From: Paucibacter sp. DJ2R-2
GTDB taxonomy: Bacteria > Pseudomonadota > Gammaproteobacteria > Burkholderiales > Burkholderiaceae_C
Reading direction: 5' to 3'
Assembly: GCF_025717675.1 (NCBI RefSeq)
Contig: NZ_JAJIRT010000013.1
Span: forward strand, 98,309 to 162,308
Length of the DNA: 64,000 nucleotides
Every line of letters begins with the position of its first letter. Positions within the stretch are counted from its first letter, which is position 1. The notes below the pieces were generated by a model. That model was not told the DNA's origin and searched no databases. It saw nothing but the letters and a program-made list of their open reading frames with translations. The position numbers were made by a program, and so were the translations under genes. Below, piece after piece: positions 44,429-53,936 of this stretch.

Positions 44429-44574
44429 GGCTGCAGATTAGAACCGAAGCGCAGGTGAGCGAGCCTCGATTCAAATGACCTTGCGACGGCACTGGCTCAG
44501 CCGGAGGCTGCAATCGGCGCAAAGCAGCCTTCTTGTTCTCCCTCGTGAGGCCCTGCAGTCCGGGCCGCCGCCGG

Positions 44575-45047
44575 GCTCATGGTTCCGGGGTCGGCCCTGC
44601 CGGGCCGACTGCCTTGCGCTGCTCGCGCCTCGGGGCTGGCGCATAACTCTCTTCACTCACTGCGTTCGTTTCGTTCAGACAGACGCGCCAAGTCAGAGCT
44701 TGAAGCGCGCGGGTACGCGCGCGCCCCGAGCCGCTGCGCTGCTCAGCCCTTCACAAATCGCCCAGCGGCGGCCCGAACTGCAGGGCGCTTGCATCGCGAT
44801 CGATGTGCCCTTCGACGGTGGAACACGCCACATTCGAAGGTGGCTCGGCCCGCCGACGGGCGATTTGTGCGCGGCCGAGAGCGCAGCGGAGCGGCTCGGG
44901 CGAGCGTACTCGCGCGCTTCAAGCACTGACTCGGCGCCACTGTTTGACCGCAGTGAGCGCAGCGAACGGAGGGAGTTTGGCGCCGCTGAGCCGCGCAGTG
45001 AGCACCGAGGGGAGTCGGCTCGAAGAGCCGACCCGGGCACCATGAGC
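44575..45047. repeat. large imperfect inverted repeat, non-coding
   Basis: About 470 bases centred near 44811 fold as two arms of roughly 190 bases. Matching blocks include GCTCATGGT at the ends, GTCAG-GCTTGAAGCGCGC midway, and a perfect CACAAATCGCCC (44752-44763) / GGGCGATTTGTG (44858-44869) near the centre. Open frames inside are low-complexity Arg/Ser text of the kind given by palindromic DNA. It fills most of the 821-base gap between iclR and the MBL gene. It probably is an interspersed element, not a gene. Confidence 0.65.
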
Positions 45048-45148
45048 ACGGCGGCGGGCCGAGCCACCGCAGCGAAGAAACCAGGCCATCGAACTTCAGC
45101 TCCGTGCCGATTCCAGCCGACCATTTCGCGGTATTCGTGTTGGACGAA

Positions 45149-45167
45149 TTTGTTAAATATAGACAAA
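45149..45167 (+). promoter_or_regulatory. AT-rich operator candidate before homogentisate operon
   Basis: TTTGT and ACAAA arms enclose TAAATATAG in an AT-rich patch that stands out from flanking GC-rich DNA, about 85 bases before the MBL gene. It may be the IclR-regulator site and/or promoter. No convincing -35/-10 pair could be set. Confidence 0.3.
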
Positions 45168-45249
45168 CTCATTTGACTTTGGTTAAATCGGGCCCTGCCG
45201 CTTTGTGCTGTTCCGGCGCCCGCGATTGCCCCTCACCGAGAGCTTTGCC

Positions 45250-46236
45250 ATGAGCAACCCGACCCCGACGAGCCCCAAGACTTTCGCTTCGCAAGCCGAT
45301 CTGGAGGTCAAGAAGGTCAGTTTTGACCAGCTGTCGCCCCATGCCTACGCCTACACGGCCGAGGGCGACCCGAACACCGGCATCGTGATCGGCGACGACG
45401 CGGTCATGGTGATCGACACCCAGGCCACACCGGTGATGGCGCAGGACGTGATCCGCCGCATCCGCGAGGTGACGGACAAGCCCATCAAGTACGTGCTGCT
45501 CAGCCACTACCACGCAGTTCGGGTGCTCGGCGCCAGCGCCTACCGGGCCGAGGGCTGCGAGCAGGTCATTGCCAGCCAGGACACCTACGACCTCATCGTC
45601 GAGCGCGGCGAGCAGGACAAGGCCAGCGAGATCGGCCGCTTTCCGCGCCTCTTCAATGCCGTGGAATCGGTGCCGCCGGGCCTGACCTGGCCGACCCTGA
45701 CCTTCACCGGCAAGATGACGCTCTGGCTGGGCAAGCTGGAAGTGCAGATCCTGCAGCTCGGCCGTGGCCACACCAAGGGCGACACGGTGGTCTGGCTGCC
45801 GCAGGACCGGGTGCTGTTCTCGGGCGATCTGGTCGAGTTCGACGCCACGCCCTACGCCGGCGACGCCTACTTCCAGGATTGGCCCGCCACCCTCGACCGC
45901 CTGGCTGCGCTCAACCCGGCCAAGCTGGTGCCGGGCCGCGGCGCGGCGCTGCAAACGCCCGAGCAAGTGCAGGCCGGCCTGAACGGCACGCGCGCCTTTG
46001 TCAGCGAGCTCTACGAGAACGTCAAGGCCGGCGCCGCCGCGGGCCTGGATCTCAACGCGGTCTACCGCGAGACCTATGCCCGCTTGGCTGAGCGCTATGG
46101 CCATTGGGTGATCTTTGCGCATTGCATGCCCTTCGATGTGACCCGGGCTTACGACGAGGCCAGCGGCCACGCGGACCCGCGCATCTGGACGGCCGAGCGC
46201 GATGTCGCCATGTGGAAGGCACTCGAAAACGTTTGA
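45250..46236 (+). CDS. MBL-fold metallo-hydrolase of the homogentisate operon
   Basis: 328-residue metallo-beta-lactamase-fold protein. Strands and loops: GIVIGDDAVMVIDTQATPVM, metal loop SHYHAVRVLGA, GRGHTKGDTVVW, then FSGDLVEFDATPYAGDAYF and HCMPFDV near the end. The usual HxHxDH is HYHAVR here, so the second-site Asp and His are absent. Start chosen at MSNPTP after CGAGAG. It is the first gene of the operon, 22 bases ahead of the FAD enzyme. The role in aromatic breakdown is unproven; a lactonase or thioester hydrolase is possible. Confidence 0.9.
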   Translation: MSNPTPTSPKTFASQADLEVKKVSFDQLSPHAYAYTAEGDPNTGIVIGDDAVMVIDTQATPVMAQDVIRRIREVTDKPIKYVLLSHYHAVRVLGASAYRAEGCEQVIASQDTYDLIVERGEQDKASEIGRFPRLFNAVESVPPGLTWPTLTFTGKMTLWLGKLEVQILQLGRGHTKGDTVVWLPQDRVLFSGDLVEFDATPYAGDAYFQDWPATLDRLAALNPAKLVPGRGAALQTPEQVQAGLNGTRAFVSELYENVKAGAAAGLDLNAVYRETYARLAERYGHWVIFAHCMPFDVTRAYDEASGHADPRIWTAERDVAMWKALENV

Positions 46237-46258
46237 TGGATGTGCTGAGCCTGCCGCC

Positions 46259-48163
46259 ATGAATCACCGTTACGTCTACCCGCAGTACGAGGCGCCCACC
46301 AGCGCCGACCAGTTGCATTGGCGCGCCACCGGCGAGGCGGTACGCCGCCCGGTGGTGATCGTCGGCGCCGGGCCGGTGGGGCTGAGCTTGGCCCTGGACT
46401 GTGCAGCGCGCGGGCTGGCCGTCGTGCTGCTGGACGACAACAACAGCGTCAGCATCGGCTCGCGTGCGGTCTGCTATGCCAAGCGCACGCTGGAGATCTG
46501 GTCGCGTCTGGGCCTGGCGCAGGATCTGGTGAATCAAGGCGTGAGCTGGCGCCTGGGCCGGGTCTTCCATGGCGAGGGTCTGGCCTACGAGTTCGACTTG
46601 CTGCCTCAGGCCGGCCATGAGCAGCCGGCCATGATCAATCTGCAGCAGTACCACCTGGAAGAGCGACTGGTGGTCGCCTGCATGGCCGAGCCGCTGATCG
46701 ATCTGCGCTGGAAGCACAAGCTGCTGGCACTGGCCGACGACGTTGGCGAGGAGGGCGGCCCGCTGCGCCTGCGCATCGAATCGCCTGAGGGGGAGTTCGA
46801 GCTGCTCGCCGATTGGCTCTTGTCCTGTGACGGCGCCAGCAGCGATGTCCGCCGCATGGTGGGCTCGGAGTTCAGCGGCAAGGCCTTCCAGGACCGTTTC
46901 CTGATCGCCGATGTGCACATCCCCGAGGCCCTGGGCTTCCCGACCGAGCGGCGCTTCTGGTTCGACCCACCATTCCACCCCGGCCAATCGGTGCTGCTGC
47001 ACCGCCAGAGCCGCAACATCTGGCGCATCGATTTCCAGCTCGGCTGGCAGGCCGACCCCGAGCAGGCACGTCAGCCCGAGAACGTGCAGCGCCTGGTACG
47101 TGCCATGCTGGGCCCAGAGCTGCCGTTCGAACTGGAATGGGTCTCGGTCTACCAATTCGCTTGCCGCCGCATTGACCGCTTCCGCCATGGCCGCGTGCTC
47201 TTCGCCGGCGATGCCGCGCACCAGGTCTCGCCCTTCGGCGCACGCGGTGCCAACAGCGGCGTGCAAGATGCCGACAACATGGCCTGGAAGCTGGCCGCCG
47301 TGTTGCAAGGCCGCGCGCCCGAGGCCTTGCTGGACAGCTACCACTTCGAGCGCGCCGCCGCCGCCGACGACAACCTGCGCCAGTCCACCCGCTCGACCGA
47401 TTTCATCACCCCCAAGACGGCCACTTCGCTGCAGCTGCGCAATGCCGTGCTGGAGCTGGCCCGGCGCGAGCCCTTGGCCCGTCCGCTCGTCAACAGCGGC
47501 CGCCTGTCCATGCCCACGGCCTACCGCGATTCGCCGCTGAACACGGCCGATGCGCCGGGGGCGTTCGAAGCCGGGCCGGCCCCCGGTGAGCCCGTGCCCG
47601 ATGCGCCGGTGCACTGCGCCGGCCAAGCCAGCTGGCTGCTGCGCGAACTGCACCGTTCGGGGGCAGGCTTTGTGCTCTTGAGCTTCGGCGCGGTGGCCGC
47701 GTCAGAGCTGCCGGCTGAGTGTCATGCGCTCGTGGTGGGCGAAGACTTGATCGATGCCGAGGGCCTGCTGGCCGCTCGACTGGATGCCCGACCCGGCAGC
47801 GTCTACCTGATCCGCCCCGACCAGGTGGTGGCGGCACGCTGGCGCGCCTTCGACGCGGCGGCTGTGGCTCAGGCCCTGGACCGTGCGCTGGCGCGCAGCC
47901 CGGTAGCCTCGACTGCTCCCGCCGTTGCCCCCGCGAGCGCCGCTCTGAAACGCGAACCCAATCTGCAAGACCCCGACGGTTTTTACGAACACCTGATCGC
48001 CGCCCAGAGCGATCTGGACGAGGGCCAGGCCCAGCGCTTTTTGGCCAAACTGAGCCTGATTCTGGCCAACCATATCGGTGACAGCGCGCTGCTGCGCGAG
48101 GCGATCGACCTGGCCCGCGAACCTGAAACATCGACTTTGACTTCCAACGAATCTGCACCATGA
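46259..48163 (+). CDS. FAD-dependent aromatic monooxygenase fused to DUF2783
   Basis: 634-residue flavoprotein of the PheA/MhpA-type FAD-binding-3 family. GxGxxG is VIVGAGPVGLSLALDCAARG, the DG motif LLSCDGASSDVRRMVGSEF and the GD motif RVLFAGDAAHQVSPFGARGANS. After the usual C-terminal thioredoxin-like part (to about 555) comes a linker and then a DUF2783-like block (PNLQDPDGFYEHLIAAQSDL, then a run to IDLAREPE). DUF2783 is normally a separate small protein next to such enzymes. In this operon a role in making homogentisate (for example hydroxyphenylacetate hydroxylation) is plausible. The stop overlaps hmgA (ATGA). Confidence 0.9.
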   Translation: MNHRYVYPQYEAPTSADQLHWRATGEAVRRPVVIVGAGPVGLSLALDCAARGLAVVLLDDNNSVSIGSRAVCYAKRTLEIWSRLGLAQDLVNQGVSWRLGRVFHGEGLAYEFDLLPQAGHEQPAMINLQQYHLEERLVVACMAEPLIDLRWKHKLLALADDVGEEGGPLRLRIESPEGEFELLADWLLSCDGASSDVRRMVGSEFSGKAFQDRFLIADVHIPEALGFPTERRFWFDPPFHPGQSVLLHRQSRNIWRIDFQLGWQADPEQARQPENVQRLVRAMLGPELPFELEWVSVYQFACRRIDRFRHGRVLFAGDAAHQVSPFGARGANSGVQDADNMAWKLAAVLQGRAPEALLDSYHFERAAAADDNLRQSTRSTDFITPKTATSLQLRNAVLELARREPLARPLVNSGRLSMPTAYRDSPLNTADAPGAFEAGPAPGEPVPDAPVHCAGQASWLLRELHRSGAGFVLLSFGAVAASELPAECHALVVGEDLIDAEGLLAARLDARPGSVYLIRPDQVVAARWRAFDAAAVAQALDRALARSPVASTAPAVAPASAALKREPNLQDPDGFYEHLIAAQSDLDEGQAQRFLAKLSLILANHIGDSALLREAIDLAREPETSTLTSNESAP

Positions 48164-49449
48164 GTGAAGCCCTGAATTACCAAGCCGGTTTCGGCAACCA
48201 GCATGTCACCGAGGCCGTGGCCGGCAGCCTGCCGGTGGGCCGGAACAGCCCGCAGCAGGTGGCCCATGGCCTCTATGCCGAGCTGCTTTCGGGCGCGGCC
48301 TTCACCGCGCCGCGTGCCGAGAACCTGCGCACCTGGATGTACCGCCGCCAGCCCTCCGTCGTGGTGGGTAGTTATCAGCCCCTGAGCCATGCCTTCCTCA
48401 AGACCGGCGCGGCTGAGGGCCAGGCCGCTCCGCCGGACCCGCTGCGCTGGGCGCCGACCGCCATCCCCGAGGCTCGCAGCGATTTCGTTGCCGGCCTGCG
48501 CACCCTGGTCGTCAACGGCGACCCCGATGCGCAACTGGGCATGGCCGCGCACATTTACCTGGCCAATGCCTCGATGGAGCGCAGCGCCTTCGTCAACGCC
48601 GACGGCGAGCTGCTGATCGTGCCGCAGCAGGGCGCCCTGCGCATCACCACCGAGCTCGGCCGCCTGGACGTGAAGCCGGGCGAGATTGCGCTGATTCCGC
48701 GTGGCCTGGCCTTCAAGGTGGCGGTGGATGGCCCCTCGCGCGGCTACATCTGCGAGAACTACGGCGCACCCTTCCGCCTGCCGGAGTTGGGTCCCATCGG
48801 CTCCAACGGCCTGGCCAATCCACGCGACTTCCTGGCTCCGGTGGCGCATTTCGAAACCGAGGCCGGCGCCTACGAAATCATCAAGAAGTTTGGCGGCAAG
48901 CTCTGGCGCGCCGAGCAGGGGCACACGCCCTTCAATGTGGTGGCCTGGCATGGCAATCTGACGCCCTACAAGTACGACACGGCGCATTTCATGACCATCG
49001 GCTCGATCAGCTTCGACCACCCGGACCCGAGCATCTTCACCGTGCTGACCTCGCCCAGCGACACCGCCGGCTGGGCCAATGTGGACTTCGTGATCTTCCC
49101 GCCGCGCTGGATGGTGGCCGAAGACACTTTCCGCCCGCCCTGGTACCACCGCAATGTGATGAGCGAGTTAATGGGCCTGGTCCTGGGCCAGTACGACGCC
49201 AAGCCCGAGGGCTTCAAGCCCGGTGGCTCCAGCCTGCACAATGCCTACGTGCCGCACGGCCCGGACACCGAAGCCTTCGCCAAGGCCAGCAGCGTGGACC
49301 TGGCGCCGCACAAGCTGGACCACACCCTGGCCTTCATGTTCGAGACACGCTGGCGCTTGCTGCCCACCGAGTTCGCCATGAACGGTGGCGCGCTGGAAAC
49401 CCGTTATGCCCAGTGCTGGAGCGGCTTGCAAGACCGCTTCAGCGCCTGA
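48160..49449 (+). CDS. hmgA: homogentisate 1,2-dioxygenase
   Basis: 429-residue iron(II) ring-cleavage enzyme making maleylacetoacetate from homogentisate in phenylalanine/tyrosine breakdown. Family text: YQAGFGNQHVTEAV, the active-site region PRWMVAEDTFRPPWYHRNVM and the C-terminal FMFETRWRLLPTEFAM. Its ATG overlaps the stop of the FAD enzyme; fahA starts 39 bases downstream. No maleylacetoacetate isomerase gene is in the operon. Confidence 0.97.
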   Translation: MSEALNYQAGFGNQHVTEAVAGSLPVGRNSPQQVAHGLYAELLSGAAFTAPRAENLRTWMYRRQPSVVVGSYQPLSHAFLKTGAAEGQAAPPDPLRWAPTAIPEARSDFVAGLRTLVVNGDPDAQLGMAAHIYLANASMERSAFVNADGELLIVPQQGALRITTELGRLDVKPGEIALIPRGLAFKVAVDGPSRGYICENYGAPFRLPELGPIGSNGLANPRDFLAPVAHFETEAGAYEIIKKFGGKLWRAEQGHTPFNVVAWHGNLTPYKYDTAHFMTIGSISFDHPDPSIFTVLTSPSDTAGWANVDFVIFPPRWMVAEDTFRPPWYHRNVMSELMGLVLGQYDAKPEGFKPGGSSLHNAYVPHGPDTEAFAKASSVDLAPHKLDHTLAFMFETRWRLLPTEFAMNGGALETRYAQCWSGLQDRFSA

Positions 49450-49488
49450 ATCGACTTCAGCAATATTGACCGATAGTTTGAGAATCCC

Positions 49489-50820
49489 ATGAGCTTGATC
49501 GACCACACCCACAGCCCCAGCGCCCAGTCCTGGGTGAACAGCGCCAACGCGGCCGACACCGACTTTCCCATCCAGAACCTGCCCTACGGCTTGTTCCGTC
49601 GCGCCGGCAGTAATGAGAGCGCTCGTGTCGGGGTGGCCATCGGTGAGCAGATCCTCGATCTGCGCCTGGCCGCCGCTGCTGGCAAATGGAGCAGCAGCGT
49701 GCAGGTGCTGCTGCAGCCCCTGGCCGATGGCAATCTGAACGCCTTCATGGGCCAGCCCTCGGCGGCGCGCCTGGAACTGCGCCATGCCTTGTTCGATGCG
49801 TTGCTGGCCGGCTCCAAGCAAGAGGCCGCTTTGCGCGCCTGCCTGCTGGCCCAGGCCGAGGCGCAGATGGCCGTGCCCTGCCGCATCGGCGACTACACCG
49901 ACTTCTACACCGGCATCCACCACGCCACCACGGTCGGCAAGCTGTTCCGCCCGGACAACCCGCTGCTGCCCAATTACAAGTGGGTGCCCATCGGCTACCA
50001 CGGCCGCAGCTCGTCCATCGGCGTCAGCGGCGGCACGGTGCGCCGCCCGCTGGGCCAGCTGAAAAGCCCCGACGCCGAAGTGCCGGTGTTGGCCGCTTGC
50101 AAGCGCCTGGATTATGAGTTGGAGCTGGGCGTCTTTGTGGCCAGCGGCAATGAGCTGGGCACCCCGATTCCGATGGAGCAGGCCGATGAGCATCTGTTCG
50201 GTGTGACCCTGCTCAATGACTGGTCGGCCCGCGATGTGCAGGCTTGGGAGTACCAGCCGCTTGGCCCCTTCCTGGCCAAGAACTTCGCCACCACCATCTC
50301 GCCTTGGATCGTCACCATGGAGGCGCTGGAACCTTTCCGCGTGCCGTTCTCTCACCCGGCCGAAGATCCCCAGCCCTTGGCCTACATCGATTCGCCGCGC
50401 AACCGCAGCGAAGGCGGCTATGCGATCGAACTCGAAGTTTGGATCCAAACCGAGAAGATGCGTGCCGCCGGCCAGCCGGCCACGCGCCTGATGCGCTCCA
50501 ACTTCAAGCACGCCTACTGGACCTTGGCCCAGATGCTGACCCACCACGCCAGCAATGGCTGCAATCTGCAGCCGGGCGACTTGATGGGCACGGGCACCCA
50601 GTCTGGCCCCGATGCGGCCGAAGGCGGCTCGCTGCTGGAGCTCTCGCTGGGCGGCAAGCAAGCCCTGACCTTGCCCAATGGCGAGACACGCACCTTCTTG
50701 CAAGACGGCGACAGCATCAGCCTACGCGGCTCTGCCGAAACCAGCAGCCTGGCCGGCGGTGCCCGTCGCATCGGCTTCGGCGACTGCAGCGCCACCATCG
50801 TGCCTGCGCCGCAGCTCTGA
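49489..50820 (+). CDS. fahA: fumarylacetoacetase
   Basis: 443-residue hydrolase giving fumarate and acetoacetate, the last step of tyrosine catabolism. An N-terminal SH3-like part (FPIQNLPYGLFRR) precedes the catalytic domain with DYTDFYTGIHHATTVGKLFR, WVPIGYHGRSSSI, and ELGVFVASGNELG metal and substrate sites. Length and end (GFGDCSATIVPA) match the family. It ends the operon, followed by a terminator. Confidence 0.97.
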   Translation: MSLIDHTHSPSAQSWVNSANAADTDFPIQNLPYGLFRRAGSNESARVGVAIGEQILDLRLAAAAGKWSSSVQVLLQPLADGNLNAFMGQPSAARLELRHALFDALLAGSKQEAALRACLLAQAEAQMAVPCRIGDYTDFYTGIHHATTVGKLFRPDNPLLPNYKWVPIGYHGRSSSIGVSGGTVRRPLGQLKSPDAEVPVLAACKRLDYELELGVFVASGNELGTPIPMEQADEHLFGVTLLNDWSARDVQAWEYQPLGPFLAKNFATTISPWIVTMEALEPFRVPFSHPAEDPQPLAYIDSPRNRSEGGYAIELEVWIQTEKMRAAGQPATRLMRSNFKHAYWTLAQMLTHHASNGCNLQPGDLMGTGTQSGPDAAEGGSLLELSLGGKQALTLPNGETRTFLQDGDSISLRGSAETSSLAGGARRIGFGDCSATIVPAPQL

Positions 50821-50840
50821 GCCTTTGAAGCTCAATCCGG

Positions 50841-50873
50841 GAGGGCGGTGTCGCGAGGCGCCGCCCTCTTTTT
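50841..50873 (+). terminator. terminator of homogentisate operon
   Basis: Stem GAGGGCGG / CCGCCCTC with a 12-base loop, followed by TTTTTATT, 20 bases after the fahA stop. Confidence 0.83.
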
Positions 50874-50922
50874 ATTGCAGGTGGGGAAGTTCAGCGTTTG
50901 GCTTGCCGGTTTTGGCACGGAG

Positions 50923-51071
50923 CCGTCGTTCGCGGAGAAGTTTCAGCACGCAGAGTTCGCGGAGGACCGCAGAGGACGCTGAGAACACAATCCTCGCTCT
51001 TCTTCTCTCTCTGCGACCTCTGCGAACCTCAGCGCACTCTGCGTTCGTATTCAAATCTCAGCGAACGACGG
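50923..51071. repeat. 149-bp imperfect palindromic element
   Basis: Outer ends CCGTCGTTCGCGGAGA (50923-50938) and TCTCAGCGAACGACGG (51056-51071) match as inverted copies at 15 of 16 positions. Inner arms rich in CGCAGAG / CTCTGCG pair at about 31 of 38 positions. Open frames through it are typical repeat-derived low-complexity text. The remaining bases to the receptor gene (51072-51309) show no gene and presumably hold its promoter. Confidence 0.72.
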
Positions 51072-51309
51072 TTCTGTGCCGCTTCCCGCCCTTCAATCCG
51101 CGGGTATCCCCGCGCTTCCGTCTTGCATCAGCCCCTGCTTTGTAAGACCGATGCAATGAAGTCCTGCAAAACGCAACGTGCTGATCTGGCGCCGCTGCCT
51201 GCCGCTAAATTGCCGAGGTCGAAGCATGGGCCTGCCCGGCTTGCTGCCTGCGCTGTGGCAGCGGACCCCTCATCAAGCAAGACGCAAAAAACTCTCGGAG
51301 ACCTGTTCC

Positions 51310-53904
51310 ATGAACCAGCCCCTGTCGTTCCAGAAAAAAGTTCTGCCCCAACTGATCAGCGCCGTCATCGGCTCGCTGGCCCTGCACGCAGCCCATGCGG
51401 CCGACGAGCCGGCCAAGACCAATGAACTCGACAAGGTCGAGGTCCGCGGCATTCGCGCCACCCTGAACAAGAACCTGGTCGAGAAGCGCGAGAACTCCAG
51501 CATCGTCGATTCGATCTCGGCCGAAGACGTGGGCAAGTTCCCCGACAAGAACGTGGCCGATTCGCTGCAGCGCGTGCCTGGCATCTCCGTGGACCGGAGC
51601 TGGGGTGAAGGCCGTGACATCTTCGTGCGCGGCACCGACAAGAACCTCAACATGACCCAGTTGAACGGCCAGGCGGTGGCCTCGGCCTACTGGTGGAAGA
51701 ACGACTCGCAGAGCCGCGGCTTCAACTACGACATCCTGCCGTCTGAAATCGTCGGCAGCCTCGACGTGTTCAAGAGCCCCTCCGCCGACCTGGACGAAGG
51801 CAGCATTGGCGGCCTGGTGAACGTCAAGACACGCAAGCCGCTGGACTTCAAGAACCAGCTCAGCGCCGTGGGCTCCGTCGAAGCCACGTACAGCAAACTG
51901 CCCAAGGCCACGGACCCGCAATTGGCCGGCCTCGTCAACTGGAAGAGCGAGGACAAGACCTTTGGCGTGCTGCTGGCCATCAGCCAGCAAAAGCGCACCA
52001 TGCGTCGTGATGGCCTGGAGAACTTCACCGACGCGACCAAGTACGACATCGTCGACCAAAAGGGCGTGTCGACCCCGGCGTACGCCTCCTGGGGTGGTGG
52101 CTCGGCCATCTTCCGCCAAGACCGCGAACGCACCACCGGCAATCTGGCTCTGCAGTTCCGCCCCAACCAGGCCACGGACATCGTTCTGAATTACATGAAT
52201 TCAGACATGAGCATGAACAACAACAACCAGAACTACCTGTGGCAGGCAGGGGGTGTGGCCAAGGCCGGCAAGATCGCCGTGACCGACCCGAAGTTCATCA
52301 CCACCAGCGACGGCACCAAGGCACTGGTTGGCGGCACGCTGGACGGCGGCGTGTCCTTTGAGCCCATTTATCGCGAGGCCTACATCAAGTCCAAGGTCCT
52401 GGACCTGGAAGGCACGTACAACGCCGACAACTGGCACGCCCATGGCCAGGTCGGCACGACCTCTGGCTCCGGCGGCAGCAAGCACGATCGCAACTTCTGG
52501 TTCGAAGGCAAGGGCCAGACGCAAATCGACTTGGCCAAGGACCAGTACAACGTCAAGTACATCGGCATGAGCCCGCTCGACCCCAAGGCACTGACGCTGA
52601 TGGGCACGCGCGACTGGATCCGCAAGATGGAGAGCACCGAGAATTATGCGCAAGGTGACCTGACCTTCGATCTCAACGGCTCCTTCATCACCGACATCAA
52701 GGTCGGCCTGAAATTGCGTGACAACACGGTGCAGAACCACCGCACCATCCTGACCAACGGCCCCGGCGGCACCGGCTGGCAAGTCCTGACCCTCGCCGAT
52801 CTGTCCACTGGCGCCTCGCCCCTGCTCAGCCAGGCCGCCGCCACCTCGGGCTCCCTGACCCAGTACGCCTGGGTGGATGATGGCCTGGCTGTCAGCAAGG
52901 GCTTCGCCATGTTCGACAAGGGCATGAAGGGCGGCGAGGCCAAGGGTGAGTACTACAAGATCAAGGAAAAGATCACCGCAACGTATGTGAAGGCGGATTT
53001 CGCTGCCAACCAGTGGCGCGGAGACTTCGGCGTGCGCCTGGTCAAGACCCGGCAGACTTCGGAGGCCAACCAGGGCAATGACGCAGCCGGCTGGTCGGTG
53101 GTCAGCACCACCCGCAGCTACACCGATGTCCTGCCCAACCTCAACGCGGTGTACGAGCTGAACAAAGAATGGTTGATCCGCGGTGCGCTGTCGCGTGTGA
53201 TGGCACGCAACACCTTCAGCAATCTGAGCGCCAGCACCGAGCTGAGCGGCACGACCAGCTCCGCTTCGGCCGGCAATCCCAATCTGAAGCCCTACCACGC
53301 CAACCAGGCTGAAATTGGCGCCGAGTGGTACTTCGCCGAAGCCTCGATGTTGTCGGCCACCTTGTTCACCAAGCGCCTCGACACCTTCGTCTATGACACC
53401 ACTTTGCCCGAGACCATCGGCGGTGTGGTGCGCTCGGTGACCCGCCCGAACAATGCCGACAACGGCGCCACGATCAACGGTGTCGAAGTGCAATGGCAGC
53501 AGCCTTTCGGCAAGACGGGCTTTGGCACCGTGGTGAACTACACCTACTCCGACGCCAAAGCCGGTGCAGTGGCCGGTCAGCCACGCCTGGGTGTGGTGGG
53601 CAATTCCAAGCATCAGTTCAACGCCAGCGTGTTCTATGAAAAGAACGGCCTGAACGCCCGTCTGTCCTACAACTACCGCTCCGCCTACTTCGGTGGCCTG
53701 GACATGGGCGGCCAGGACCAGACCAGCGCCTATGGCCAGCTGGACGCCACCCTCGGCTACGATTTGACCGACAAGATCACGGTGTACGGCTCAGCCGTGA
53801 ACCTGAACAACGCGGTCAATCGCATCAACACCACCGATGGCATCCCGGTCGGCGTGTACGAGAACGGCCCGCGTTACACCATCGGCCTGCGCGCCAAGTT
53901 CTGA
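51310..53904 (+). CDS. TonB-dependent outer-membrane receptor
   Basis: 864-residue outer-membrane transporter. The signal peptide ends at about residue 30 (LHAAHA-ADE). A TonB-box-like stretch (ELDKVEVRGIRATL) is followed by the plug domain: IVDSISAEDVGKFPDKNVAD, then LQRVPGISVDR and DVFKSPSADLDEGSIGG. The barrel ends in the aromatic YTIGLRAKF. This plug subtype is common in carbohydrate-uptake receptors of Proteobacteria. The sugar MFS gene follows 182 bases downstream, so the pair probably takes up the same sugar. Confidence 0.93.
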   Translation: MNQPLSFQKKVLPQLISAVIGSLALHAAHAADEPAKTNELDKVEVRGIRATLNKNLVEKRENSSIVDSISAEDVGKFPDKNVADSLQRVPGISVDRSWGEGRDIFVRGTDKNLNMTQLNGQAVASAYWWKNDSQSRGFNYDILPSEIVGSLDVFKSPSADLDEGSIGGLVNVKTRKPLDFKNQLSAVGSVEATYSKLPKATDPQLAGLVNWKSEDKTFGVLLAISQQKRTMRRDGLENFTDATKYDIVDQKGVSTPAYASWGGGSAIFRQDRERTTGNLALQFRPNQATDIVLNYMNSDMSMNNNNQNYLWQAGGVAKAGKIAVTDPKFITTSDGTKALVGGTLDGGVSFEPIYREAYIKSKVLDLEGTYNADNWHAHGQVGTTSGSGGSKHDRNFWFEGKGQTQIDLAKDQYNVKYIGMSPLDPKALTLMGTRDWIRKMESTENYAQGDLTFDLNGSFITDIKVGLKLRDNTVQNHRTILTNGPGGTGWQVLTLADLSTGASPLLSQAAATSGSLTQYAWVDDGLAVSKGFAMFDKGMKGGEAKGEYYKIKEKITATYVKADFAANQWRGDFGVRLVKTRQTSEANQGNDAAGWSVVSTTRSYTDVLPNLNAVYELNKEWLIRGALSRVMARNTFSNLSASTELSGTTSSASAGNPNLKPYHANQAEIGAEWYFAEASMLSATLFTKRLDTFVYDTTLPETIGGVVRSVTRPNNADNGATINGVEVQWQQPFGKTGFGTVVNYTYSDAKAGAVAGQPRLGVVGNSKHQFNASVFYEKNGLNARLSYNYRSAYFGGLDMGGQDQTSAYGQLDATLGYDLTDKITVYGSAVNLNNAVNRINTTDGIPVGVYENGPRYTIGLRAKF

Positions 53905-53936
53905 CGCCCCAGACCGCCGCAGCGCATGCCAAGCGC

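Noticed and set aside
44471..45172. Several open frames of 60-230 codons on both strands between iclR and the MBL gene
   Set aside because: They lie in a large inverted repeat, are Arg/Ser/Ala-rich with no family resemblance, and mirror each other on the two strands.
50872..51054. 60-codon minus-strand frame with text like AECAEVRRGRR
   Set aside because: It falls within the 149-bp palindromic element; such text is a common translation of this repeat class, not a conserved protein.
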